The notes under the pieces: model-generated | What the model was told of the DNA's origin: nothing | What the model saw: only the letters and a program-made list of their open reading frames with translations | Database searches by the model: none | Source: Neobacillus driksii | Lineage (GTDB): Bacteria > Bacillota > Bacilli > Bacillales > Cytobacillaceae | Reading direction: 5' to 3' | DNA: 64,000 nucleotides | Assembly: GCF_013409995.1 (NCBI RefSeq) | Contig: NZ_JACCBX010000010.1 | Location: 1-64,000, forward strand | Translations under genes and position numbers: made by a program | In this document: piece by piece, positions 37,046 to 44,589 of the stretch | Position numbering within the stretch: position 1 is the stretch's first letter | How the letters are laid out: each line of letters begins with the position of its first letter

Positions 37046-38008
37046 TTAATTCCTCACTATACTCTTTTGATAATATTTCCCTTGATAGCTATCTCTTCTT
37101 TTTAACTCAGCGTCGATGGCATTTAATACTTCCCACTTGTTTACACTCCACATAGGTCCCACCATTAAATCAATTGGTCCATCCCCAGTAATCCGATGAA
37201 CAATCATTTCTGGCGGTAATATTTCTAATTGGTCACATACTAAATTTACATAATCCTCTTGAGCGAGAAATTTGAGCATGCCTTTTTCATACTGTTTCAC
37301 CATTGGAGTGCCTTTTAGTAAGTGAAGCAAGTGAATCTTTATTCCTTGGACATCAAGCTTAGCCACTTCTCTTGCTGTTTCCATCATCATTTCATATGAT
37401 TCAAGCGGCAATCCATTAATAATATGGGAACAAATTCGGATGCCATGTTTTCGAAGCTTATTAACACCTTCGACATAACATTGAAAATCATGGGCCCGAT
37501 TGATTAATAATGCTGTACGTTCATGTACCGTTTGCAAGCCAAGCTCAACCCATAGATACGTTCTTTGGTTTAATTCGGCTAAATATTCAACCACATCATC
37601 TGGGAGACAGTCTGGACGAGTTGCAATCGATAAACCAACTACTCCTTCCTGTTTAAGAACCTTTTCAAATTTTTCGCGAAGGACTTCAACAGGTGCATGC
37701 GTATTGGTATAGGCTTGAAAGTAGGCCATATATTTGCCATCTTTCCATTTTGTATGCATTTTTTCCTTAATTTCAAGGAATTGGGTCTCTAAATCATCTG
37801 TTCGGTCACCTGCAAAATCTCCTGAACCCGCGGCACTGCAAAAAGTACAGCCGCCGTGTGCAACCGTACCGTCACGGTTTGGGCAATCGAAGCCGCCATC
37901 TAAAGCAACCTTAAAAACTTTATGGCCAAATTGCTGGCGTAAGTGATAGTTCCATGTATGGTAACGTTTATCGTCAGTAGCATATGGAAAAGGGTTGGTC
38001 TGAGTCAA
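37046..38008 (-). CDS. ytqA: Radical SAM protein YtqA (TIGR01212 type)
   Basis: A 320-residue radical SAM protein. The iron-sulfur motif is the longer spaced C-x11-C-x2-C form in FDCPNRDGT and GGCTFCSAAGSGDF (about residues 42-60), not the usual CX3CX2C. SAM and substrate regions include LSIATRPDC and LWVELGLQT. It is the first gene of the ytqA-ytqB pair and has been linked to wobble-uridine modification (MnmL); I am less sure of that assignment. Confidence 0.85.
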   Translation of the reverse strand: MTQTNPFPYATDDKRYHTWNYHLRQQFGHKVFKVALDGGFDCPNRDGTVAHGGCTFCSAAGSGDFAGDRTDDLETQFLEIKEKMHTKWKDGKYMAYFQAYTNTHAPVEVLREKFEKVLKQEGVVGLSIATRPDCLPDDVVEYLAELNQRTYLWVELGLQTVHERTALLINRAHDFQCYVEGVNKLRKHGIRICSHIINGLPLESYEMMMETAREVAKLDVQGIKIHLLHLLKGTPMVKQYEKGMLKFLAQEDYVNLVCDQLEILPPEMIVHRITGDGPIDLMVGPMWSVNKWEVLNAIDAELKRRDSYQGKYYQKSIVRN

Positions 38009-38057
38009 TTCAGAAACCTCCTTTGAGATTTTTATTGTGATAAAGCTAATTGTTTAG

Positions 38058-38328
38058 TTGCACCCTGTTGATTTGTGCGGAAGGTGCGAAGACTCCTCGA
38101 AAATGCTAACGCATTTTCTTCGTGCGTGGGCGGATTCGAGGAAGAAATTCAATGTCCTGCGGGAGGACGGGGCTGGGGAGACCCCACAGGCGCTTATGCG
38201 CCGAGGAGGCTCCCCGGACCGCCCGCGGAAAGCGAAGCATCTCCGGACAGGCAGAGAGCGCCTGTCCCTGCGATGATTCATCCAAGAAGCATTCCTTAGT
38301 GGAGCACATATCAACAGGCCAATTTAAC
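38058..38328. repeat. Bacillus palindromic intergenic repeat, copy 1 (expanded)
   Basis: Terminal inverted repeats CCTGTTGAT (38064-38072) and ATCAACAGG (38310-38318) bound a GC-rich core ending GCCCGCGGAAAGCGAAG. The core matches copy 2 at 44407-44545 over about 100 bases. Compared with copy 2 it has about 58 extra bases on the left and about 60 on the right, each with its own hairpin (38099-38106 with 38111-38118; 38245-38252 with 38260-38267). It encodes no transposase. ytzC has its promoter downstream of it. Confidence 0.85.
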
Positions 38329-38500
38329 AGCCATTTTTTTAAGCATAAAATCAATTTTATCACGAAAATATACGCTTATCCAACTGAATTGTTTACCAGT
38401 AATTATCACGTTATAGGAACAGGGAGAGAGAACAAAATAAGATATGAAGCACTTTGACTCATTGAGGGAAGTGTTTTACCAAAAAGAAGGGGGTCCTTAG

Positions 38501-38788
38501 ATGGCTACTCGTGCTTCAATGGATGCTTTAATACAGCAATGTGAGGATGTTATTCGCTATGCACAGGATCAATTAAAAGAAAGCAGCCTTCAAGAACATT
38601 ACAACAATGATGATTACACGAACGCCTTACAGCAGCTTGAACAAACCTATCAAGATATTGCAAAAATGGCACATAGTGCGAATGGGCAGCAGCGGGATCA
38701 ACTCCATCGGATGAGACTTCAAATTCAGCAGCTTCAAAATAATATGATTTTAGAGGGTCAGGCATTTAGAGGAGGAGATCTTTCTTGA
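38501..38788 (+). CDS. ytzC: DUF2524 protein YtzC
   Basis: A 95-residue, highly charged helical protein (QQCEDVIRYAQDQLKESS, then LHRMRLQIQQLQNNMIL) matching YtzC of B. subtilis. It starts with ATG behind AAGGGGG. The stop overlaps the TTG start of the next small gene, indicating a two-gene operon. The function is unknown. Confidence 0.87.
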   Translation: MATRASMDALIQQCEDVIRYAQDQLKESSLQEHYNNDDYTNALQQLEQTYQDIAKMAHSANGQQRDQLHRMRLQIQQLQNNMILEGQAFRGGDLS

Positions 38789-38964
38789 AAAAGCGATCTA
38801 AACAACAAAACCCTGAACAAAAAACCCGAAATGGGAATAACAATCAGGATCTTGAGCTTGGTCAGGATGTTGATCTTGTTAAACAATCAAAAAAGAAATA
38901 TGAAAAAACTGGCGGCCAGCCGGTAAAGTCGAAGTTCCATCAAGAAAAGGATCAATCATCTTAA
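38785..38964 (+). CDS. Small hydrophilic protein coupled to ytzC
   Basis: A 59-residue frame starting TTG at 38785. The start codon overlaps the ytzC stop (TTGA) and is preceded by GAGGAGGAGAT, a strong ribosome site, so translation is likely. The product is rich in Lys, Gln, Asn and Asp with no hydrophobic core (KKRSKQQNPEQKTRNGNNNQ at the start), as in disordered or spore-type small proteins. I do not recognise the family. Confidence 0.75.
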   Translation: MKKRSKQQNPEQKTRNGNNNQDLELGQDVDLVKQSKKKYEKTGGQPVKSKFHQEKDQSS

Positions 38965-38975
38965 TAATCGCCATC

Positions 38976-39006
38976 AGACCTTCAACGTCCTGTTGAAGGT
39001 CTTTTT
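38976..39006 (+). terminator. Terminator after the ytzC pair
   Basis: An 11-base perfect stem (38976-38986 with 38992-39002), a 5-base loop and T residues to 39006. Confidence 0.92.
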
Positions 39007-39085
39007 GTGATAAAAAAACCATAAAAACACTGTGATAATAAGGTAATATTGCTGTTCACAAATTAGAAATAACTCATTATCTTTT

Positions 39086-39101
39086 TGTGATTTTGGTCAC
39101 A
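39086..39101 (+). promoter_or_regulatory. Predicted FNR/CRP-type box 1 of the nrf operon
   Basis: TGTGA-TTTTGG-TCACA is a perfect-arm match to the Bacillus Fnr site. A -10-like GATAAA occupies 39123-39128, which places the box centre about 41.5 bases before the expected transcription start, the class II activator position. Confidence 0.75.
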
Positions 39102-39174
39102 GAATGGGTTTGGGTATCATGGGATAAATAAAGTAAGAATTATCGACCGTATGTGCGTTAGTAATGATGAATCT

Positions 39175-39190
39175 TGTGAATGCATTCACA
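39175..39190 (+). promoter_or_regulatory. Predicted FNR/CRP-type box 2 of the nrf operon
   Basis: TGTGA-ATGCAT-TCACA is a fully palindromic second site. It ends 31 bases before the first nrf-operon gene and lies downstream of the predicted start site. It might repress, or serve another promoter. Confidence 0.6.
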
Positions 39191-39221
39191 AAAAATTCAC
39201 AAGTGAAAGGAAGCAACTGCG

Positions 39222-40049
39222 ATGAAAAAATTATGGCTGACCATAAATATACTCCTGTGCTTTTTGCTGCTATTAAATCCGGCAGTTACATCCGGTGAGT
39301 ATCAAAACATCTTAAAAATGGAGGAACTTTCAATAAAAGTAATGCCGGAATTTGCTTACCATCCCAAGGATGGCAAGAAAGTTCATCCCCCGCTATTAAT
39401 TGGCTATCAAGGAACCATGAGGAATCTTTCAGAACAGCCGCAAAAGGGCCAAGTTGAACTTCCACTGCCTATGGAAGAAAATAATTTTCGGATTGGCTAT
39501 GTAGCTGATTATTCCAGTGATTTATCGAAGGTGTTTGAAATTGAGTACATAATCGACCAAGAAAAAGGAACTATTTCTTGGACAACAAGCGAAGAAATTC
39601 AACCAAATGATGTTTATAAATTTGTTGTTGAATTTTATACAGATACCATAAAGGTCGACAAAGAAAAGAAAACACTTTTATACCTGTTTAAAAGCTTTGC
39701 AGACATAGATTTATTCAATATTTCATTTATACAACCCCCTAATGCAAAAAAGGTAGTGCTTACTCCGGCACCTGAAGAGAAAAAGACTCACGCAGATGAG
39801 GAAGGAGTTTACTCCTATTTCTTTCAAGGTGTAAAAGCTGGAGAGGAGAAACGTTTCACACTTACGTATGAACGAAATGAAACGAAGCCTGCTATTGAGA
39901 TGATGGACAAACAAGAACAACAACCAATTGATTCTTTCAAAAATAAGAAAAATCCTGCTTTCCTTTCTATTGCAGCTGTTAGTGGAGTAGGTTTACTAGC
40001 AGCAGGTCTTGCTTATTTTGTTAAAAGAAAACGCAGGAACAATTATTAA
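39222..40049 (+). CDS. Membrane-anchored extracytoplasmic protein of unknown function, first gene of the nrf operon
   Basis: A 275-residue protein with an N-terminal signal peptide (MKKLW, then a Leu-rich core to about residue 24). A beta-rich extracytoplasmic part follows, with no Cys or CXXCH after the signal peptide. One C-terminal membrane helix (about 246-267) ends in KRKRRNNY, a topology like sortase substrates but without LPXTG. The ATG is behind GAAAGGAAG. It stands before nrfH and nrfA behind FNR-type sites, so a role in nitrite reductase assembly, anchoring or electron delivery is inferred. No family was recognised. Confidence 0.8.
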   Translation: MKKLWLTINILLCFLLLLNPAVTSGEYQNILKMEELSIKVMPEFAYHPKDGKKVHPPLLIGYQGTMRNLSEQPQKGQVELPLPMEENNFRIGYVADYSSDLSKVFEIEYIIDQEKGTISWTTSEEIQPNDVYKFVVEFYTDTIKVDKEKKTLLYLFKSFADIDLFNISFIQPPNAKKVVLTPAPEEKKTHADEEGVYSYFFQGVKAGEEKRFTLTYERNETKPAIEMMDKQEQQPIDSFKNKKNPAFLSIAAVSGVGLLAAGLAYFVKRKRRNNY

Positions 40050-40076
40050 CGTTGCAAGATCATTCCTTTTGGCAAT

Positions 40077-40094
40077 AAAGTACAAAAGTACTTT
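40077..40094. other. Inverted repeat between the 275-aa gene and nrfH
   Basis: AAAGTAC-AAAA-GTACTTT is a perfect 7-base inverted repeat with a 4-base loop. No T run follows, so it may act as an mRNA stability hairpin or an operator inside the operon. Confidence 0.5.
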
Positions 40095-40144
40095 GTTCAA
40101 TAAATTAGAGAGAAATAGAGATCTATATTGTGGGAGGTGAAAGG

Positions 40145-40669
40145 ATGTTAAAAAAATCGTTTAAAAAATTACTGGCAATTGATAAAAGAGTTTTACTTTT
40201 AGGTGCTCTTTTAGCCGGCGTACTCTTTTCTTTTGGAACTGTTAAAACTATGGCTTACCTAGATTCACCTGGTTTTTGTCAAAACTGTCATACCATGAAA
40301 TCTGTGTATACGTCATTTGTGGATTCCACTCATGCAGAATTGCAGTGTAATGACTGCCATTTACCACATGAGAGTGAGGTGGGGAAATTATTTTTTAAGG
40401 GCCGCGCCGGGATGACACATATTTTTTATAACACCCTGGGTACTGAAGATATTCCGGACAGAATTTATGCGACAACACGGACATTGAGGGTTATTAATAA
40501 AAACTGTGCAGAGTGTCATAAGAGCACCGTTGATAATGTCTCACATGACGCGAAAGAAAACTGTATGTCATGTCACCAGACTGTACCTCATGGAAGCGAC
40601 TTCAAAGATGATAGTTATGATCAGCCGCCTAAGTCCGGTGAACTATTAAAAAATAAGGGAGGATTTTAA
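40145..40669 (+). CDS. nrfH: Cytochrome c nitrite reductase small subunit NrfH (NapC/NirT family)
   Basis: NrfH takes electrons from menaquinol and passes them to NrfA. The 174-residue protein has one N-terminal membrane helix (about residues 16-34). Four heme-binding CXXCH motifs follow, at about 45-49 (CQNCH), 68-72 (CNDCH), 121-125 (CAECH) and 140-144 (CMSCH). I chose ATG 40145 behind GGGAGGTGAAAGG; an in-frame GTG at 40130 overlaps that site. nrfA follows after 2 bases. Confidence 0.95.
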   Translation: MLKKSFKKLLAIDKRVLLLGALLAGVLFSFGTVKTMAYLDSPGFCQNCHTMKSVYTSFVDSTHAELQCNDCHLPHESEVGKLFFKGRAGMTHIFYNTLGTEDIPDRIYATTRTLRVINKNCAECHKSTVDNVSHDAKENCMSCHQTVPHGSDFKDDSYDQPPKSGELLKNKGGF

Positions 40670-40671
40670 GA

Positions 40672-42132
40672 ATGAATAGGTTCCGTTATGGGGCATACCT
40701 CCTTCTACTAGTATTTGTACTCATCATTACTGGCTGCAGCAATTCCAGTGAGAACGCAGGTGAAAAAACGGCAAGTGCTAAGGAAGCGACGGGGAAAACA
40801 GGCCTTTCTAAGGATGAAATAAGCAATGAAGCTTTTAAGGAGTTATTTCCACTTCAATATAATAGCTATATGAAAAATGAGAAGATGGAAGATACTACTT
40901 ACGGAGGTTCTATGAAACGTAGTAAGTATGATCCAGATAAAGAGCCTTTACTTCCGGTTCTTTTCAATGGTTATGGGTTTGCAACAGAGTATAATGAAGA
41001 ACGAGGGCACGTTTATGCTCTTGAAGATATTCGCAATGTTAAGCGGATTACCGATAAATCTGTTGGTTCTTGTTATACGTGTAAATCCACAGCAGTCCCT
41101 AAAATGATTGAAGAAATGGGCGACGATTATTGGGGAGCCAATTTTAATCAAGAGATTTGGCCAAAAGGGGAAGCAATGGGACACTCACCAATTGGATGTT
41201 CTGACTGCCATGATCCCGAAACAATGGACTTACGCGTAACACGACCAAGCTTCTACAAAGCATTAGAGGCACAAGGAGTAGATGCCTCTAATCCAACTAA
41301 AAATGATATGCGAAGCTATGTTTGCGGCCAGTGTCATGTAGAGTATTATTTTGCAGCTGATAACAGTGAAGTTACTTTCCCATGGTCAGAGGGCTTTAAA
41401 CCAGAAGAAATGTATGAATACTATAATACGGTTGCTAAAGATGAAGGGTTTGAGAAGGATTGGGTTCACAATATCTCTGGAGCACCAATGTTAAAATCTC
41501 AGCATCCTGAATATGAAACTCATACTTCCGGAACCCACGGTAAGGCGAATGTATCCTGTGCGGACTGTCATATGCCATATGAGCGTGTAGATGGAAAAAG
41601 AAAAATCACATCACATTATTGGACCTCACCTCTTAAGGCAATGGATACATCTTGTGGACAGTGTCATGGTGATCGTGATCTTGATAAATTAAAAGACCGT
41701 GTTCTCGAAATTCAAGAAGCTAACGTCAGTGCACTACATGAGGCACAGGATATTTCAACCACAGCACACTATTATATTAATAAGATGATTACTTCAGGAG
41801 TCAGCCAAGACAAGATTAAGCAGGCTCAAGAATTTGTACGTAAAGGTCAATGGTTCTGGGATATTATTGCGGCAGAAAACTCTTCAGGTTTCCACAATCC
41901 ACAGGGTTCTATGGATTCGTTAAGAGAATCAGTTGTACAATCAAACAATGCAATTTCTCTTGCAACAGAAGAGTTAGTGAAAAAAGGTGTAAGCATAGAA
42001 GAAGTTAAGGCTGAAATTGAAAAAGTGAAAGCAGTCGTTCAAGCTGAAACGGTAAATGAGAAGAAAAAGGATCATGCCGTTAACAGCTACTTCCCTGCTC
42101 AGCAGCCAGTAGTGCCAGCAGTAAAAAAATAG
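40672..42132 (+). CDS. nrfA: Ammonia-forming cytochrome c nitrite reductase NrfA
   Basis: NrfA reduces nitrite to ammonium with six electrons. The 486-residue protein has the diagnostic active-site heme motif CYTCK (about residues 134-138). Four CXXCH motifs follow: CSDCH (176), CGQCH (218), CADCH (296) and CGQCH (328). The signal peptide ends in a lipobox-like LIITGC (Cys22), so it is probably a lipoprotein held outside the membrane next to NrfH. A hairpin follows the gene. Cytochrome c maturation genes are not in this window. Confidence 0.96.
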   Translation: MNRFRYGAYLLLLVFVLIITGCSNSSENAGEKTASAKEATGKTGLSKDEISNEAFKELFPLQYNSYMKNEKMEDTTYGGSMKRSKYDPDKEPLLPVLFNGYGFATEYNEERGHVYALEDIRNVKRITDKSVGSCYTCKSTAVPKMIEEMGDDYWGANFNQEIWPKGEAMGHSPIGCSDCHDPETMDLRVTRPSFYKALEAQGVDASNPTKNDMRSYVCGQCHVEYYFAADNSEVTFPWSEGFKPEEMYEYYNTVAKDEGFEKDWVHNISGAPMLKSQHPEYETHTSGTHGKANVSCADCHMPYERVDGKRKITSHYWTSPLKAMDTSCGQCHGDRDLDKLKDRVLEIQEANVSALHEAQDISTTAHYYINKMITSGVSQDKIKQAQEFVRKGQWFWDIIAAENSSGFHNPQGSMDSLRESVVQSNNAISLATEELVKKGVSIEEVKAEIEKVKAVVQAETVNEKKKDHAVNSYFPAQQPVVPAVKK

Positions 42133-42211
42133 ACCCTTTTAACCCATTTTCCTAATCGTCCCGCTAAGAAGGATTAAGAGATGTTTGGAAAGAGTCCATA
42201 ATTGATGTTGT

Positions 42212-42248
42212 AGAAAACACTGTTTCTATTTGAGGAACAGTGTTTTCT
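42212..42248 (+). terminator. Hairpin after nrfA
   Basis: A 13-base perfect stem (42212-42224 with 42236-42248) with an 11-base loop. There is no clean T run after it, so termination efficiency is unsure. Confidence 0.65.
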
Positions 42249-42365
42249 GTAGTTATTTTGAATAATTTACGTCTCGCTGTCAATAAAACTTATTTGGTAT
42301 TGGTCTAAAATGGATGGAAATTAAATATTTTATAAGGAAAATCCATTATGAAATAGGTGAGGCTC

Positions 42366-42590
42366 ATGTATGTTGTCCACTTTTTCGAAAACAAAGTAGA
42401 GATATTAAATCAGCTTCTTGGAAATGTTCCAGCTCTTGATGAACCGGTTACCATTAAAGGTCGTAAAGGGAAAGTCACTGGTGTTAATCAGGTTGATGAC
42501 AAACATGTCCATGTACAGATTACGGTAGAAAAAGCAGCAGTTAAAAATAAACCTACAGCCGCCGACCTAGCAAAAAAGAAAAAGAGATAG
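42366..42590 (+). CDS. Small basic protein of unknown function
   Basis: A 74-residue protein: an N-terminal half that looks beta-rich (YVVHFFENKVEILNQLLGN, then EPVTIKGRKGKVTGVN) and a Lys-rich tail ending KKKKR. I chose ATG 42366 behind AGGTGAGG; a GTG at 42357 lies in the ribosome site. It is followed by a good terminator and looks monocistronic. I do not recognise the family. Nucleic-acid binding is possible from the tail but not shown. Confidence 0.75.
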   Translation: MYVVHFFENKVEILNQLLGNVPALDEPVTIKGRKGKVTGVNQVDDKHVHVQITVEKAAVKNKPTAADLAKKKKR

Positions 42591-42601
42591 ATACCGAAGC
42601 C

Positions 42602-42632
42602 AAAGCCCTTTTTCATTGAAGGGCTTTTCTTT
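42602..42632 (+). terminator. Terminator after the 74-aa gene
   Basis: A 9-base perfect stem (42602-42610 with 42619-42627), an 8-base loop and T-rich tail. Confidence 0.87.
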
Positions 42633-42803
42633 TTGGTGATAGCATTGTTATTTTAATAAACTAAATTTTCGCTTTATGTAATTTTATTCAATAATACAAG
42701 ATTATTATTTAAACAGCTTAAAGAAAAAGATTGTCAGGATTCTTGAATGGGTCTAAAATATATTTTTGGAACTTGTTATTGTTATTGTAAAGGAGCGTTT
42801 TTC

Positions 42804-44000
42804 ATGCCGCGTGCCTTATGGCTCTTAATTATTGGGATGGCAGTGAATGTAACAGGCAATTCTTTTTTATGGCCTTTAAATACCATCTATATTCACGATC
42901 ATTTAGGGAAGTCGTTATCGATGGCTGGGGTTGTATTAATGTTAAACTCCGCAGCGAGTGTTATTGGAAATCTGTACGGCGGCAGTCTTTTTGATAAAAT
43001 TGGCGGCTATAAATCTATACTTCTAGGAATATGTATCTCCCTTTCAGCCCTAATTGGGTTAACGTTCTGGCATGGCTGGCCGGAATATATTATTTTCCTT
43101 ACTATTATTGGATTTGGCAGTGGAGTCACTTTCCCAGCCATGTATGCGATGGCTGGAATGGTTTGGAAGGAAGGCGGACGTAAAGCCTTTAACGCTGTAT
43201 ATATCGCTCAAAACGTTGGGGTAGCGGTCGGAGCCGCACTTGGCGGTATTCTTGCGGATTACTCATTTGAATTAATCTTCCTTGCTAACACAGTTATGTA
43301 TATAATCTTTTTCCTAATCGCTGTTTTTGGCTATAAAGGGATTTCCACCGGATCGGCGAAACAAGCGAATAGCCTTCAGGACGGAGCCCTTGTAAAAGGC
43401 CGAAAAAATCTCTATGCATTATTGGTTTTATGTTCAGGTTATTTGCTATGCTGGGTTGGCTACGTTCAATGGATGACAACGATTGCTTCTTATACTCAGG
43501 AAATTAATATATCATTATCGCAATACAGCCTCCTATGGACGATAAACGGTGCATTAATTGTTCTTGGCCAGCCATTATTAAATGGCTTGCTTAAGCGTCT
43601 TGCTGCCACCCTAAAGGTACAAATCCTGATCGGGATTGCTATTTTTATTGTTTCATTCCTTATAGCAGGAAATGCAAGCGCATTTTCAGGATTTCTAGTA
43701 GCGATAATTATTTTAACCATTGGGGAAATGTTTATTTGGCCGGCAGTACCTACAATTGCATTTGACCTAGCGCCAAAAGGGCGTGAAGGATTTTATCAAG
43801 GAATTGTTAATAGTACTGCTACCGGGGGAAGAATGATTGGACCTTTACTTGGCGGAATGCTCGTCGATTTGTACAGTATGTCAGCACTATTCCTTGTCTT
43901 AATTGGCTTATTCTTTATCGCGATTGTAACAACCTTTTTGTATGATCGTATTTTAAAATCAAGAAAAAAATTATTAGATAAAAATCTGCCGGTCTCATGA
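42804..44000 (+). CDS. yttB: Major facilitator superfamily transporter (YttB-like)
   Basis: A 398-residue membrane protein with about twelve hydrophobic segments. MFS loop motifs include GGSLFDKIGGYK between helices 2 and 3 (about residue 55) and a charged middle loop near 190-205. I chose ATG 42804 behind AAGGAGCG; the longer frame adds an unlikely Cys/Tyr-rich stretch. B. subtilis yttB also lies next to leuS. The substrate is unknown, and multidrug export is the usual guess. Confidence 0.88.
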   Translation: MPRALWLLIIGMAVNVTGNSFLWPLNTIYIHDHLGKSLSMAGVVLMLNSAASVIGNLYGGSLFDKIGGYKSILLGICISLSALIGLTFWHGWPEYIIFLTIIGFGSGVTFPAMYAMAGMVWKEGGRKAFNAVYIAQNVGVAVGAALGGILADYSFELIFLANTVMYIIFFLIAVFGYKGISTGSAKQANSLQDGALVKGRKNLYALLVLCSGYLLCWVGYVQWMTTIASYTQEINISLSQYSLLWTINGALIVLGQPLLNGLLKRLAATLKVQILIGIAIFIVSFLIAGNASAFSGFLVAIIILTIGEMFIWPAVPTIAFDLAPKGREGFYQGIVNSTATGGRMIGPLLGGMLVDLYSMSALFLVLIGLFFIAIVTTFLYDRILKSRKKLLDKNLPVS

Positions 44001-44014
44001 TGAGTCCGGTTTTT
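43989..44014 (+). terminator. Terminator overlapping the end of yttB
   Basis: A 9-base stem with one mismatch (43989-43997 with 44001-44009), whose loop is the TGA stop codon, followed by T residues. Confidence 0.75.
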
Positions 44015-44087
44015 ATTTGTTTAAAAATAATTACTATAGGACATACTGATTTGGGTGAATGTTTACTTGCATACTGACGGGAAATTT

Positions 44088-44116
44088 ATTACAATAACCG
44101 TAATACTTTTTATAAT
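44088..44116 (+). promoter_or_regulatory. Sigma-A promoter of leuS
   Basis: ATTACA (44088-44093) and TATAAT (44111-44116) are spaced 17 bases apart, directly ahead of the T-box leader. Confidence 0.7.
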
Positions 44117-44122
44117 GAATGA

Positions 44123-44363
44123 CAGTGATTAGGAGTAGTAGTGAATTATACCTGTTTCTTAGAGAGTTGACGGATGGTGAAAGTCAATCGGGTACATCAT
44201 GAACTCGCCTATGAGTTGCAAACATGAACATAGATAGTAATGTTTGCCGTATTCCGCGTTAAGGATGAATGAAGCGAGTGTTTTACAACACTAATGTGGG
44301 TGGTACCGCGGGAAGATACATAGACAATCCTCTCGTCCCTTTTTTGGGATGAGGGGTTTTTTT
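44123..44363 (+). promoter_or_regulatory. T-box leader of leuS
   Basis: The leader has the stem I AGAGAG region (44161-44166), a specifier CTC (44204-44206, Leu) and the T-box AATGTGGGTGGTACCGCGG (44293-44311). An 11-base terminator stem (44329-44339 with 44346-44356) is followed by seven T residues. Uncharged tRNA-Leu would bind and prevent termination. Confidence 0.93.
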
Positions 44364-44400
44364 AATTTTTTGGCTGTGTTTTAAAGCTGAATGTTGTTAT

Positions 44401-44552
44401 TTGCACCCTGTTGATTTGCGCGCGGAAGGCACGAAGACTCCTGCGGGAGGACGGGGCAGGGGGAGACCCCGCAGGCGCTTAAGCGCCGAGGAGGCTCCCT
44501 GGACCGCCCGCGGAAAGCGAAGTGCCTGGAGCGCAAATCAACAGGCCAATTA
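44401..44552. repeat. Bacillus palindromic intergenic repeat, copy 2 (compact)
   Basis: Perfect 15-base terminal inverted repeats CCTGTTGATTTGCGC (44407-44421) and GCGCAAATCAACAGG (44531-44545) enclose a GC-rich core with an inner GCGCTTAAGCGC palindrome. The orientation is the same as copy 1 at 38058. It lies after the T-box terminator and before the leuS ribosome site, so it is part of the leuS mRNA leader. Confidence 0.88.
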
Positions 44553-44589
44553 AACACATTGAATTTTTTAGAGAAGGAAGGAACTGACA

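Noticed and set aside
38054..38457. Several overlapping frames inside repeat copy 1
   Set aside because: They are on both strands of a GC-rich palindromic repeat, mutually overlapping, and resemble no protein family.
38058..44552. The two repeats as ends of a composite transposon carrying nrf
   Set aside because: Neither copy encodes a transposase, and the interval includes core genes (ytzC, yttB, the leuS T-box). Bracketing is reported as a finding, without claiming transposition.
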